A stretch of DNA of 64,000 bases from Hyphomicrobiales bacterium (GTDB lineage Bacteria; Pseudomonadota; Alphaproteobacteria; Rhizobiales; Rhizobiaceae): the NCBI GenBank assembly GCA_900471925.1, contig UCGV01000026.1, forward strand, positions 62,001-126,000, read 5' to 3'. The first letter of the stretch is position 1. Each line of letters begins with the position of its first letter. Of this stretch, positions 1 to 10,119 are shown piece after piece. A program made the translations under genes and the position numbers. The notes beneath the pieces were generated by a model. It was given only the letters and a program-made list of their open reading frames with translations. It was not told the origin of the DNA and did not search any database.

Positions 1-3000
1 GTCACCAACTGGCGCGTCGTCGACCTCAATCAGGATCTGCTCGATGGCGACGTGCTGCGCACCAATGCCACCGGCCAGCTCGCGATCCTCTTTTCCGATC
101 ACACGCAGATCCGCCTCGGCCGCAACTCTTCGCTCCAGGTCAAGAAGATGTCGGCCACAGGCGACACGATCCTCAACCTGCAGTCCGGCACCATCTGGGC
201 CCGTGCCCAGCGCGGCGGCCAGGGCCTGACGGTCGAGACACCGGCCGCCGCCGCCGCCATCCGCGGCACGGACTGGACGATGACCGTCGAAGGCGCCAAG
301 ACGTCGATGATCGTGCTCGAAGGCCGCGTCTCGCTCTCCAACCCGCAGGGCAGCGTCGATGTCAACGAGGGTGAAGGCGCCGTCGCCACCATCGGCCAGG
401 CACCGCGCAAGCTCGTCATCGTTACCCCGGATGACCGCGAGCAGATGCTGTTTTACCTGAACCTGCGCGATGGGTTCGGCCTCATGCCCACCTCGCCACT
501 GCCGGCCGGTCGCATGGCGTCCGAGCGCCGCCGCGTCATGGCGCTGCCGCCTGAGCGGCGGACGACCGAAGACTGGTTGACGCTGGCAGAGCTGCAGAGT
601 GCCTTTGACGGACGGCAAGTCGCAGCTGCAACGTTGCAGGCGCTACGCGGCCGCAAGTTGACGGCGGCCCAGCAGGCGCGTGTCGACCTGATCGAGGCGA
701 CCATCGCCGGCTCCGAGAAGCGCTACACCGATGCCGCCAGGCTTTTTGAGAGGGCTGCGCCGCATCTCGACGCCGATAGACGCAACATGGCGCAGTACGG
801 CGGCTATTTCGCCCGTTCGCTCGCCGATCCCGCCCATGTCGAGAAGCCGCCGGCGGCATCTGTCGGTGTCTATGGCGCGATCATGCAGGCCTATACGGTG
901 GGCTTCCTGCAGAATCCGCGCGCGGCCATCGAGATCATCAGTCAGGCGGAAAAGCGCTATCCCAACGACCCTACCCTGCCGGCGATGCGCGCCCAGCTTG
1001 CCCAGCTCATCGACGACAGGGTGCAGATGAAGGAAGCAGCGGATCGTTCGCTGGCACTCGATCCCGATCATCCGATCGGCCTTGCCGCGCGCGCCGGCTA
1101 CAAGGCCGCCTACGAGAGCGATATCAACGGTGCGCTCGCAGATCTGAACCGCGCCATAGAACTTGCCCCCGGCGCCTCCGGCTCACTGAACAGCATGGGG
1201 CTGCTGCAGAGCGCTCGCGACGCCGATGGCGAGGCGGAAAAGGCCTTCCTGAAGGCGATCGCGCTCGATCCGCAGGATCCGGTGCCGCATGCCAACCTCG
1301 CCATCCTCTACCTCGATCAGTCGCGCATGAAGGAAGCCAAGCGCGAGATCGATACTGCCCTGGCCGTCGATCCCTCCTTCGATATCGCGCTTCTCGCCCG
1401 TGGACGCTACTACCTGCAGACAGGCGAGCGCGACAAGGCGCTGGAAGACCTGCTCGCTGCCAGCACTGCCAACCCGGCCCACTCGCAATCGCAGCTCATG
1501 CTCGCCGCCGCCCATTATGAAAAGGGTGACCGCCTCCCCTTCGAGCAAGCTCTGGACAATGCTGACCGGCTGGACAAGAACGACCCCGTCATCTCCTCCT
1601 TCCGCACCGCCGTCGATATCGACGACTACAATGCCGATGGCGCCATCGCCAACGCGCAGGAATTCCTGCGCCGCTCGCGCGCCCGCGGCGGCGATTTTGT
1701 CGGCCTCGGCGCCAATGAGGATGCCGGCTCGACGCTGAACAACGCCTTCCGCCTGCAGGGCCTGGATGCCTGGGGCCGCTATTATGGCGATGCCGTCTTC
1801 AGCCCCTTCGAGGGCACCGGCTATACCGACCAGGCGCTCAAGGGCAGCATCTTTCCCTACGTCAATGCGACGAGCTTCAGCGATGACAGCGTCAGCCAGT
1901 ATCGCGCCAATACATCGAGCTTCTCCTCGCTCTTCCAGGGCCTGCTGCTCGATCCGCATATGCTGTCCGGCCGTTCGCGCGCGGCCACGATCCTGCGCAC
2001 ACCCTTCATCGAAGGCTCGCTCGGCGGCGGCATCAACAGCGTCGATGGTCATACGCGCCGCACCGGCGAAGCAGAAATCCAGGGCTTTTCGAATGCGACG
2101 ATCCCGATCAGTTTCTTCGGCAACCTGACATGGGAAGAGCTGGCGCTCGACGGCGACTACCGCGACTTCGGCGGATACACGACTGATAACAAGATCCTCG
2201 CCGGCAATGGCTACCTCACGGCGACGATAACGCCTGACGACCGCATCGTAACCTTCTACAATCATAGCAAGAACGACGGTTCCCTGACCGCATTGACGGC
2301 CGATCCCAGCCTCTCAGGCGTGCTGAACCCTGTGTTCGACTTTTTCGGCTTGCCGCTGGCGCCGGACGAATTACCGCTCTATCGCACGCAGCAGCAAACC
2401 ACGGAGCTTACCAGCGCCGGCATCGGCTGGAGCCACACTTTCGCTTACGAAAATGTGCTGAATGGCGCGCTCCTCTACCAGGAAACCGAAACAAAAATCA
2501 CGAACGACCTGCAATTCAATTGGGACGACGTTCCTCTCCTTGGCGGGCCGGGGACCGGCTTTCTCCCCTTCGGACAGACGAGCCAGGAATCCAAGGCCAA
2601 AGCCTATATTGCAGCACTCAGCCATAGCATTGGCGACGGGCAGTTCACCTGGCGTTACGGCATAGAGGGCGGCTGGATCGATGCCTCCCAGTCGGCTTAT
2701 TTCAATCTCGAAGATGTCATCCCCGGTCTCGTCCCGGGCGGTTCGCTTGGCCCGGTTGAAAGGGATAGCCGCATCAATATCGGCCGTGCCTACGTCGATC
2801 TGCTGCATGATATTACGCCGGATCTGAAGGGCGAATATGCGCTCTTCGGCACGCGTCTGGTGGGCGACGGCACGGATGTGAGCCGCCTTGAACCGCGCTT
2901 CGGGCTCGCCTGGGCGCCCACCGAAAATCAGTGGCTTCGTGCAGCCTTCATGCGCCAAAGTCTCGATACGGGCGTGCCGACCCTGGCTCCCATCGGCATT

Positions 3001-3633
3001 CTCGGCCTGCAGGCGAACCAGTTCACCGTCACTTCCGCAGGCTATAGCGATACGATCGCCCTGCAATGGGATGCCGAGTGGACCGACCGGCTCTTCACCT
3101 CGGTCGAATACCAACATCAGGAACTGCATGACTTCTCGATCGATCTGCCGCTGATCGCGCCGGGCTCCATCGACAATCTCCAGCTGGCACCCGATAGTTC
3201 GCTGGCGCTCTCGCGCGGCTCGATCGACCGCGCCGCTATCACCACTAACGTCGCGCTCGGTTACGGCTTCGGGCTCTCGGCCACCTATGCCTACATGAAC
3301 TCCGAAAATAAGGATCCGCTCGATCCGGGTTACGGTGGCAACCTGCCCTTCATCCCTCAAAACTCCGGTCAGGTTGCCCTCACCTGGGTCAACGAGGCCA
3401 AGGTCAAGGCGACCGTCGCCGCCAACTATATCGGCGAACGCGACGGCGATGACATCGGCACCACGCTCGACGACTACTGGAGCCTCGACGCCCACCTGAT
3501 CTGGGAACCCTTCGACAAGCGCATCGCGCTCGAAGCCGCCGCCTATAACCTTCTCGATGAGGACTTCGAGATCACCCCCGGCGTGCCCGGCTGGGGCCGC
3601 GCCTTCAAGGGCAGCCTGAAGATCCGCTTCTGA
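1..3633 (+). CDS. FecR domain-TPR-outer-membrane beta-barrel protein (5' end outside window)
   Basis: The frame is open at base 1, so the true start lies upstream; the first in-window start codon is a GTG at 52. The visible N-terminus is a FecR-type domain (LLDGDVLRTNATGQ, then SSLQVKK and AAIRGTDWTM), followed by several TPR repeats (roughly residues 150-550 counted from the GTG) with the usual LDPDHPIGLAARAGY-like spacing. The last ~600 residues alternate aromatic and polar strands as in a TonB-dependent receptor barrel and end in Phe (LKIRF), the outer-membrane assembly signal. I see no plug domain. FecR domains normally transmit signals in the periplasm; here sensor, scaffold and barrel appear joined. 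The stop codon overlaps the next gene's ATG (TGATG), so the two are probably translated together. Ligand unknown. Confidence 0.85.
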   Translation, partial: VTNWRVVDLNQDLLDGDVLRTNATGQLAILFSDHTQIRLGRNSSLQVKKMSATGDTILNLQSGTIWARAQRGGQGLTVETPAAAAAIRGTDWTMTVEGAKTSMIVLEGRVSLSNPQGSVDVNEGEGAVATIGQAPRKLVIVTPDDREQMLFYLNLRDGFGLMPTSPLPAGRMASERRRVMALPPERRTTEDWLTLAELQSAFDGRQVAAATLQALRGRKLTAAQQARVDLIEATIAGSEKRYTDAARLFERAAPHLDADRRNMAQYGGYFARSLADPAHVEKPPAASVGVYGAIMQAYTVGFLQNPRAAIEIISQAEKRYPNDPTLPAMRAQLAQLIDDRVQMKEAADRSLALDPDHPIGLAARAGYKAAYESDINGALADLNRAIELAPGASGSLNSMGLLQSARDADGEAEKAFLKAIALDPQDPVPHANLAILYLDQSRMKEAKREIDTALAVDPSFDIALLARGRYYLQTGERDKALEDLLAASTANPAHSQSQLMLAAAHYEKGDRLPFEQALDNADRLDKNDPVISSFRTAVDIDDYNADGAIANAQEFLRRSRARGGDFVGLGANEDAGSTLNNAFRLQGLDAWGRYYGDAVFSPFEGTGYTDQALKGSIFPYVNATSFSDDSVSQYRANTSSFSSLFQGLLLDPHMLSGRSRAATILRTPFIEGSLGGGINSVDGHTRRTGEAEIQGFSNATIPISFFGNLTWEELALDGDYRDFGGYTTDNKILAGNGYLTATITPDDRIVTFYNHSKNDGSLTALTADPSLSGVLNPVFDFFGLPLAPDELPLYRTQQQTTELTSAGIGWSHTFAYENVLNGALLYQETETKITNDLQFNWDDVPLLGGPGTGFLPFGQTSQESKAKAYIAALSHSIGDGQFTWRYGIEGGWIDASQSAYFNLEDVIPGLVPGGSLGPVERDSRINIGRAYVDLLHDITPDLKGEYALFGTRLVGDGTDVSRLEPRFGLAWAPTENQWLRAAFMRQSLDTGVPTLAPIGILGLQANQFTVTSAGYSDTIALQWDAEWTDRLFTSVEYQHQELHDFSIDLPLIAPGSIDNLQLAPDSSLALSRGSIDRAAITTNVALGYGFGLSATYAYMNSENKDPLDPGYGGNLPFIPQNSGQVALTWVNEAKVKATVAANYIGERDGDDIGTTLDDYWSLDAHLIWEPFDKRIALEAAAYNLLDEDFEITPGVPGWGRAFKGSLKIRF

Positions 3634-5660
3634 TGGTGGCGCGCCCGGCCGCTTCGCAACGGCGCCATCAGGAGCGGCCGGTCGATACGAGCCGGGAGCG
3701 CACCCGCCCGCCCGGCTGGCCCTTTTCCAGCCGCGGCATCCGCCTCCTCGTGCTGGCCCTCGTCACGCTGGTCACCATTTCCTTCCTCTCGCGCCTACCG
3801 GCCTGGACGCTGACGGAGCTGCGCACTTTCGATTACCTCTCCACCATCGATGACCCGACGCCGCCGGATGGCGGCCCCATCATCGTGGCGATCGACGAGC
3901 CGGCGCTCGCCGATATCAATGCCCAATGGCCCTGGCCGCGCAGCCTCCATGCCGAGCTCGTCAAGCAGTTGCGCGCCGCCGGCGCGAAAGCCATCGCGCT
4001 CGATATCATCATGGCCGAGCCCTCGACGGCGGAAAACGATCAGGCGATTACCTCTGTCGTCGGCCCCGATATCGTGCTCGCCGGTGACGAAACCTTGATC
4101 CAGAGCCCGCAGGCCGACCAGCTGGTGCGCACCACGCCGCTGCCGCAGATGACGGCAGCCGGCGCGCGCACCGGCATCGCCTCGATCGCGCTGAATGGCG
4201 ATGGCATCTTCCGCAATGTGCCTGCCTATGACGATGGCTTCGCGATGGAGCTTGCGCGCGCCGCCGGCTACCAGCCGGTGCATCCGCCGGCAGGTGCGCT
4301 CATCCAGTCCTTCGGCCCGGCCCGCTCCTATCCCACCGTCTCCTACTATCAGGCGCTCGACCCGAAGAATTTCCTGCCGCCCGATATGTTCAAGGATCGC
4401 GTCGTGCTCGTGGGCTTGAGCCTGCAGAACGCGCCGGAGATCGATCAGGGCGGCGTCGATGCCTATGGCACCCCCTACACCGTTCATACCGGCAAGCTGA
4501 TCTCGGGCGTCGAGGTGCAGGCGACGCTTTACGACAATATCGTCCACGGCCTGGCGATCTCGGAAGCCGGCCTGCCGGTCGTCGCCCTCTCAATCCTCAT
4601 CGCCGTTGCACTGGCTGCCACGACAGTCTGGAAGGCCACGAGCTGGCGCACGCTGGTTGCAACGGCTGCCGCTGTCCTCGCCTTCGCGGCGGCAAGTTAT
4701 GCCGGCATCCGCTTCAGCCATGTCTTCGTCTCGCCGCTCGGACCGACCGTCGCCTTCGTCGCCGTCGCCTTCGGCCAGGCCGCCTTCGACTATGCGCAGG
4801 AGCGCCACCAGAAGCGCCAGATCACCCGCGCCTTCGCCCAATATATTTCGCCCGATCTCGTGCGCCGCCTGCAGCACGATCCCTCGCAGCTAAAGCTCGG
4901 CGGCGAGCGCCGCACGCTCTCTGTGCTGTTTTCGGATGTGCGCGGCTTCACCACCATCGCCGAGACGATGAAGGACGATCCCGAGCAGCTGACGACACTG
5001 ATCAACCGCCTGCTGACACCGCTCTCGGATGTGGTCATGGATCACGGCGGCACGATCGATAAATATATGGGCGATTGCATCATGGCCTTCTGGAATGCGC
5101 CGCTCGACGATCCCGATCACGCGCTCCACGCCGTCGAAGCCTCCATCGCCATGCAGGATGCGATCGGCACGCTGAACCGCGAGCTGGAGCGTGAGGCCGC
5201 TGCCACAGGCCGGCCGCTGCATGTGCTGAAGATGGGCGTCGGCATCAATACCGGCGAATGCATCGTCGGCAACATGGGCTCCACCCGCCGCTTCGACTAT
5301 TCCTGCCTCGGCGACAGCGTCAACCTCGCGTCTCGTCTGGAAGGTGCTTCGAAGAATTACGGCGTGGCATTGCTGCTCGGCGAAGAAACCGCCCGCCTCG
5401 TCTCCGATCGCTACGCCGTGGTGGAGCTCGATCGCATCATCGTCAAGGGCCGCACCGTGCCCTCGCCCGTCTTCACCGTGCTCTATGGCTCGCACCGCGC
5501 GGCCCTGCCGGAGCACAACACCTTCCTCGAGGCGAAATACGCGGGCACGCTCACCATTTCCGACCCGGCCTTCGAGACCCTGCCGAAAGCCATTCCGGAA
5601 CTGTCACCCTATTACGCCCTGATGCGCGCCAACCTCGCACAGGATCGGGCAGCGCCGTAA
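3633..5660 (+). CDS. CHASE2 domain-containing class III adenylate/guanylate cyclase
   Basis: The 675-residue protein has an N-terminal membrane anchor (~residues 30-50), a periplasmic CHASE2 sensor domain (starting near IIVAIDEPALADIN), then about three closely spaced transmembrane helices (~residues 310-390) and a cytoplasmic class III cyclase domain. Both metal-binding aspartates are present: D435 in FSDVRGFT and D481 in MGDCIMAFW; the C-terminal NxxxR-type motif appears as VNLASRLEG. It should make cAMP or cGMP in response to an extracytoplasmic signal. It starts one base inside the stop of the FecR-barrel gene, and FecR/CHASE2-cyclase neighbours are a recurring pair in bacteria, so the upstream protein is the likely input. 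ATP versus GTP specificity cannot be read with confidence. Confidence 0.92.
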   Translation: MVARPAASQRRHQERPVDTSRERTRPPGWPFSSRGIRLLVLALVTLVTISFLSRLPAWTLTELRTFDYLSTIDDPTPPDGGPIIVAIDEPALADINAQWPWPRSLHAELVKQLRAAGAKAIALDIIMAEPSTAENDQAITSVVGPDIVLAGDETLIQSPQADQLVRTTPLPQMTAAGARTGIASIALNGDGIFRNVPAYDDGFAMELARAAGYQPVHPPAGALIQSFGPARSYPTVSYYQALDPKNFLPPDMFKDRVVLVGLSLQNAPEIDQGGVDAYGTPYTVHTGKLISGVEVQATLYDNIVHGLAISEAGLPVVALSILIAVALAATTVWKATSWRTLVATAAAVLAFAAASYAGIRFSHVFVSPLGPTVAFVAVAFGQAAFDYAQERHQKRQITRAFAQYISPDLVRRLQHDPSQLKLGGERRTLSVLFSDVRGFTTIAETMKDDPEQLTTLINRLLTPLSDVVMDHGGTIDKYMGDCIMAFWNAPLDDPDHALHAVEASIAMQDAIGTLNRELEREAAATGRPLHVLKMGVGINTGECIVGNMGSTRRFDYSCLGDSVNLASRLEGASKNYGVALLLGEETARLVSDRYAVVELDRIIVKGRTVPSPVFTVLYGSHRAALPEHNTFLEAKYAGTLTISDPAFETLPKAIPELSPYYALMRANLAQDRAAP

Positions 5661-5761
5661 GCAATACGGCAAGTGCACTTTCCCCTGCCCGTCTTTTGCG
5701 TCTAGGATGCCGCCAGACTCGCCATCCGGCCCTTTCCTTCATCAGCCAAGAAGTACCACCC

Positions 5762-6454
5762 ATGTCCCTTCCAGCCACCGTCATCCCGCTGCCGCAGCCC
5801 GTTCTCCTGCCCGTCGAAGGCAGCGCGGAAAGCTTCCCCGTCCGTCGCGTCTATTGCGTCGGCCGCAACTATGCGGATCACGCCATCGAAATGGGCCATG
5901 ACCCGAACCGCGAGCCGCCCTTCTTCTTCCAGAAGAATGCCGACAACCTCTTCGCCGGCAAGGATTTCCCCTATCCGCCGCTCTCGAACGACGTGCATTT
6001 CGAGGTCGAATGCGTACTGGCGCTGAAAGCCGGCGGCGCTGACATCAAGGCCGAAAACGCACTCGACTGCATCTACGGCTACGGCGTCGGCATCGATTTC
6101 ACCCGACGCGACCTGCAGGCCGAAGCCAAGAAGCTCGGCCGCCCGTGGGAGCTTGCCAAGGCCTTCGAACATTCCGCCCCGGTTTCCGCCCTCGTGCCCG
6201 CCAGCCGCCTCGGCCACCCCACCGCCGGCCGCGTCTGGCTCGATGTCAATGGCGAGCGCAAGCAGGATGGCGATCTCAACCAGATGATCTGGAAGGTTCC
6301 GGAGATCATAGCGGAACTCTCCAAGCTCTTCGTTCTCGCCCCCGGCGATGTCATCATGACCGGCACGCCGGCCGGTGTGGCCGCCATCAAAAAGGGCGAC
6401 AGCATCTCCTGCGGCGTCGACGGTATCGCGACACTGTCGCTGAAAGTGGTCTGA
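5762..6454 (+). CDS. Fumarylacetoacetate hydrolase family protein, fumarylpyruvate hydrolase-like
   Basis: This 230-residue single-domain FAH protein carries the VYCVGRNYADHAIEMG and PPFFFQKNADN signatures, the metal-site glutamates in HFEVEC and the aspartate in GIDFTRRDLQ, and the C-terminal GDVIMTGTPAGV motif. Members of this size hydrolyse fumarylpyruvate or similar acylpyruvates in gentisate-type aromatic degradation, or decarboxylate oxaloacetate; none of the other gentisate genes is nearby, so the substrate is open. The frame runs open further upstream, inside the cyclase gene, but the ATG at 5762 gives the normal family N-terminus. The carbonic anhydrase gene follows 10 bases later, suggesting co-transcription. 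Confidence 0.9.
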   Translation: MSLPATVIPLPQPVLLPVEGSAESFPVRRVYCVGRNYADHAIEMGHDPNREPPFFFQKNADNLFAGKDFPYPPLSNDVHFEVECVLALKAGGADIKAENALDCIYGYGVGIDFTRRDLQAEAKKLGRPWELAKAFEHSAPVSALVPASRLGHPTAGRVWLDVNGERKQDGDLNQMIWKVPEIIAELSKLFVLAPGDVIMTGTPAGVAAIKKGDSISCGVDGIATLSLKVV

Positions 6455-6464
6455 GGAAAACGAT

Positions 6465-6995
6465 ATGGCGATCTATGCGCTCGGCGGCCAGCACCCGAAA
6501 CTGCCACTCCACGGCACCTTCTGGATCGCCCCCGACGCGCATGTGATCGGCCATGTCGAACTCGCCGAAGAGGTCGGCATCTGGTTCGGCGCCGTGCTGC
6601 GCGGCGACAACGAGCCGATCAGGATCGGCAAGGCCACCAACATCCAGGAAGGCGTCATGGTCCACACCGACCCCGGCTTCCCGGCAACGATCGGCGAAAG
6701 CTGCACCATCGGCCACCACGCCATCATCCACGGCTGCACGATCGGCAACAACACCCTGATCGGCATGGGCGCCACCATCCTGAACGGCGCCAGGATCGGC
6801 AACAACTGCCTCGTCGGCGCCAATGCGCTGGTGACCGAGGGCAAGGAATTTCCGGATAATTCCCTGATCGTCGGCGCCCCCGCCAAGGCCATCCGCACGC
6901 TGGACGACGAGGCCGCCGCGAAGATCACCCAGTCCGCACGGAAATATGTGGGCAACTGGCAGCGCTTTGCCCGTGATCTCGTCCGGATCGACTGA
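6465..6995 (+). CDS. Gamma carbonic anhydrase family protein (left-handed beta helix)
   Basis: The 176-residue protein is built from hexapeptide repeats (IGKATNIQEGVMVHTDPG, IGHHAIIHGCTIGNNTLIGMGATILNG). The three histidines of the gamma-class zinc site are visible in MVHTDPG and in GHHAIIHG. Length and pattern match the YrdA/PaaY/CaiE group. Trimeric enzymes of this group hydrate CO2 or act as thioesterase-like accessory proteins; the activity of this one cannot be predicted. A Shine-Dalgarno-like TGAGGAAAA lies just before the ATG, overlapping the preceding gene's stop. Confidence 0.9.
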   Translation: MAIYALGGQHPKLPLHGTFWIAPDAHVIGHVELAEEVGIWFGAVLRGDNEPIRIGKATNIQEGVMVHTDPGFPATIGESCTIGHHAIIHGCTIGNNTLIGMGATILNGARIGNNCLVGANALVTEGKEFPDNSLIVGAPAKAIRTLDDEAAAKITQSARKYVGNWQRFARDLVRID

Positions 6996-7200
6996 AAATC
7001 GATCTCGGGTCCTTCCCCTGTTCAAGAACCAGCACCCGCCGACATCGACCCTATCCCTACCTACACGTAGAGGCAGGTTTACGGACATCTCCTCGAATGG
7101 CACCCTGAACTGAGGCGCAACGTCGAGAGCTGCTGCGCCAGGGCACAAGCTTCGATCGGGTCGAGTGTTTCGGTAGGGATCAGGGGCATCCGGTAAAATC

Positions 7201-9996
7201 ATGGCAAAGCAGTCGGACACGGCGAAATCAAAAAAGCGCGGGCGCTCCGCCGCCCCGCCGCCTGACGTGCTGCAGGGCCGGGATCGGGATATTGCCCGGA
7301 TCGAACAGATGATCGAGCGGATCGACGAGGGCGGATCGGCGCTCGTCATCAGCGGTGAGCCGGGCATCGGAAAATCCGCACTGCTCGATGAGGCCAGGCG
7401 CCGGGCGCGCGAGCATGATTTTGCGGTCCTGAGCATGACCGGCGTTCTGGCCGAGGTTCACTTGCCCTTCGCAGCACTCGAACAGGCGCTCCGCCCGCTG
7501 ATGAAGGAGGCCGACGGTCTCGTTCCCCGGCAGCGCTCCGCCCTGCTCTCCGCTTTCGGCATGCATGATGACACGGGCGCGCCCGACATCTTCCTGGTGG
7601 CACTCGCAACCCTGTCCCTGCTGACGGAAAGTGCGAGCCGCCGGCCGATCGTACTGATCGCCGACGATGTCCAGTGGCTGGACGAGGCGACCTATGAGGT
7701 GCTGGCCTTCATCTCGCGCCGGCTTAGTTCTGATCCCGTGGTTCTATTTGCCGCCGTGCGCGATGGTTTCGACCGCTTGTTCGACGATCCATCCCATCCT
7801 CGGCTTCGGCTTGCCGGGCTCGGTGAAGCCGATGCCGGGCATCTGCTGGATGCCCATGCGCCCGATCTGTCGGCCGATCTGCGCAGCCGCTTCCTCAAGG
7901 AAGCCGCGGGCAATCCGCTTGCCCTGCTGGAGCTGCCGCGCGACAGGCGCGCCGCCGATATCAGGGAAACGACATGGCTTCCGCTAACGGAGCGCCTGGA
8001 ACGCGCCTTCTCCGCGCGCCTCACCGATCTTCCGGCAGCCACCCGCACGCTGCTCTTCGTGACGGCGGAAAACGACAGGACATCGCTCCATGAAATCCTG
8101 CGCGCCGGCGAAACGGTTCTAGGGGAGCCGGTGCATATCGATGCCTTCACGCCGGCAATCGCCGCAAGGCTGATCGACATCGATGAAACGGAGGTGCGCT
8201 TCCGCCACCCCTTGGTACGTTCGGCCATGCATCAGGCTGCTGATCTGGCGATACGGCAGAAAATCCATGCCGCCCTCGCCGCCCTCGTTCATGATGAGCT
8301 GGATCGCCATCTCTGGCACCGCGCGGCAGCGACAATCGGACCGGATGAAGCTCTCGCCGGCGAATATGATGCCATGGCAAGCCGCGCTTTGCGCAAGGGC
8401 GCCGTCGCCATGGCGATCGAGGTTCTCGAAAAGGCGGCAGCGCTCAGCAGCACGACAAGGGCCCGGTGCGACCGGCTGCTGCGCGCTGCCGAGCTCGCCT
8501 CCAATCTCGGCCAGCCGGAGCTTCTGGAGCGTCTGCTGCGGCAGGCCGATATCGGTGACCCCTCGGCGCATGTGCGTGCACGCCTCGCCTGGGTGCGCGA
8601 GATCAGCCAGCCCATGATGATCAATGATCTCGGGCGCATATCCGCGCTGATCGGTTTCGCCGCCGATGCGCATGCCCATGGCGACAAGGATCTCGCGCTG
8701 GCGTTGCTCTGGCGCGCAGCACAGCGCTGCTGGTGGGGCAGCATGACCGACACCGTGCGCGAAAACGTCCTCACTGCCGCCCGCAAACTGGACCTGCCGC
8801 CGGAAACGCCGCGCCTGATCGCGATCGAAGGTTATCTTGGCACGCTGGAGCACGGGTATGAGGTCTATCGGCAGCTTGCCGCCCACGCAGCAGCCGGTGT
8901 CGCAGACCCGGTCACCGCCTGGATCCTTGGCCTTTCGGGCAACACGATCGGCGCCTGCGAGTTCAGCATCGTCTGGCTGACGGAAGCGAGCACGGCATTT
9001 CGTGAACAGGGCCGCCTTGGTGATCTCACGCGCGTGCTTTTCTCGCGCAGTTGCGCCGAAGAAGAAATGGGCGACTGGACGGGCGCCCTCAAAAGCGCCG
9101 GTGAAGCCGCCCGCTTCGGGGCGGAAATGGGCGAGACCATCTGGGTCGCCGGATCGGCGATCATGCAGGCAATCCTGGCCGGCAGGCGTGGTCATCTCGA
9201 TGTGGCCGAGGCCCATGCGGCCCAGGCCGAACGCCTCCTGCTCTCGCCCGGCACCAATTTCTGGCGCGCGCTCCTGCAGAACGCGCGCGGCATCATCGCA
9301 CTCGGCGCCGATCGGCCCGCGGAAGCCTACGAGCATTTGCACCGCATGCTGATACCAGACGATCCGGCCTTCAACACCAGCATGCAGTTCTATTGCCTCC
9401 CGGATTTTGTCGAAGCTGCCCTCGCCTGTGGCCAGGAAGTCGCTGCAGCCGCAGCCGTCGCGGATATCGAGCGGCGCGCGGGATCTATGCCTGCGCCATG
9501 GGTGCGGATGACCCTTGCCTATTGCAAGGCCTTGCTTGCGCCACCGGACCGGGCGGAAAAATGCTTCGAGGATGCGTTCCGCACCGAGATCAAGACCTGG
9601 CCGTTTCGCCACGCATGCTGCCTGCTCGCCTATGGCGCATGGCTGCGCCGCCAGCGCCGGAGCGCGGATGCCCGCGCGCCGCTGCGCAGCGCACGCGACA
9701 TTTTCGACGCGCTCGGCGCCGACCCATGGAGCGAACGGGCACGGCGCGAGTTGCGTGCAGCCGGCGAAGTCAGCCGTCCGCGCGAGGGGCGGATGCTGGA
9801 TGAGCTGACGCCGCAGGAACTGCAGATCGCCGAACTCGCCGCCAGCGGGCTGTCGAACAAGGAGATCGGCGCAAGGCTTTATCTCTCGCATCGGACGGTG
9901 GGTTATCACCTCTACCGGATCTTTCCGAAGCTCGGCATCACCGCCCGCTCGGGCCTCTCGGCCGCGCTGAACCGCGCCCCGCAACCCGCCGACTGA
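7201..9996 (+). CDS. Large ATP-binding LuxR family transcriptional regulator (LAL/MalT-like)
   Basis: A 931-residue STAND-type regulator. Residues ~20-260 form the NTPase module with Walker A GEPGIGKSALL (~52-61) and a Walker B/WLDEAT segment (VLIADDVQWLDEAT); the middle is a long helical TPR-like region; the C-terminus (~860-920) is a LuxR helix-turn-helix (LTPQELQIAELAASGLSNKEIGARLYLSHRTVGYHL with one continuous recognition helix). Such proteins activate catabolic or secondary-metabolism promoters when an inducer binds the helical region. The gene stands alone on the plus strand; the next gene, a secreted esterase, lies 123 bases downstream and could be a target, but nothing in the sequence proves that. 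Confidence 0.92.
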   Translation: MAKQSDTAKSKKRGRSAAPPPDVLQGRDRDIARIEQMIERIDEGGSALVISGEPGIGKSALLDEARRRAREHDFAVLSMTGVLAEVHLPFAALEQALRPLMKEADGLVPRQRSALLSAFGMHDDTGAPDIFLVALATLSLLTESASRRPIVLIADDVQWLDEATYEVLAFISRRLSSDPVVLFAAVRDGFDRLFDDPSHPRLRLAGLGEADAGHLLDAHAPDLSADLRSRFLKEAAGNPLALLELPRDRRAADIRETTWLPLTERLERAFSARLTDLPAATRTLLFVTAENDRTSLHEILRAGETVLGEPVHIDAFTPAIAARLIDIDETEVRFRHPLVRSAMHQAADLAIRQKIHAALAALVHDELDRHLWHRAAATIGPDEALAGEYDAMASRALRKGAVAMAIEVLEKAAALSSTTRARCDRLLRAAELASNLGQPELLERLLRQADIGDPSAHVRARLAWVREISQPMMINDLGRISALIGFAADAHAHGDKDLALALLWRAAQRCWWGSMTDTVRENVLTAARKLDLPPETPRLIAIEGYLGTLEHGYEVYRQLAAHAAAGVADPVTAWILGLSGNTIGACEFSIVWLTEASTAFREQGRLGDLTRVLFSRSCAEEEMGDWTGALKSAGEAARFGAEMGETIWVAGSAIMQAILAGRRGHLDVAEAHAAQAERLLLSPGTNFWRALLQNARGIIALGADRPAEAYEHLHRMLIPDDPAFNTSMQFYCLPDFVEAALACGQEVAAAAAVADIERRAGSMPAPWVRMTLAYCKALLAPPDRAEKCFEDAFRTEIKTWPFRHACCLLAYGAWLRRQRRSADARAPLRSARDIFDALGADPWSERARRELRAAGEVSRPREGRMLDELTPQELQIAELAASGLSNKEIGARLYLSHRTVGYHLYRIFPKLGITARSGLSAALNRAPQPAD

Positions 9997-10119
9997 TCCC
10001 ACGCGCGCGTCACTACCAGTCAACTCTCCCAGTCATCAGGCCAGTCATCTGACAGAAGCGGCAGCACCTCGCCGGGGGCTACCAATGCGGCTGCGTGCAA
10101 CCTTCCGGAGACAACGACC

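Noticed and set aside
1183..3495. Two long minus-strand frames opposite the FecR-barrel gene
   Set aside because: No domain pattern; composition is that of an antisense frame.
8119..10023. 634-codon open frame on the minus strand
   Set aside because: Fully antisense to the ATPase-LuxR gene, which has clear motifs; long antisense frames are common in GC-rich DNA and this one has no recognisable domain.
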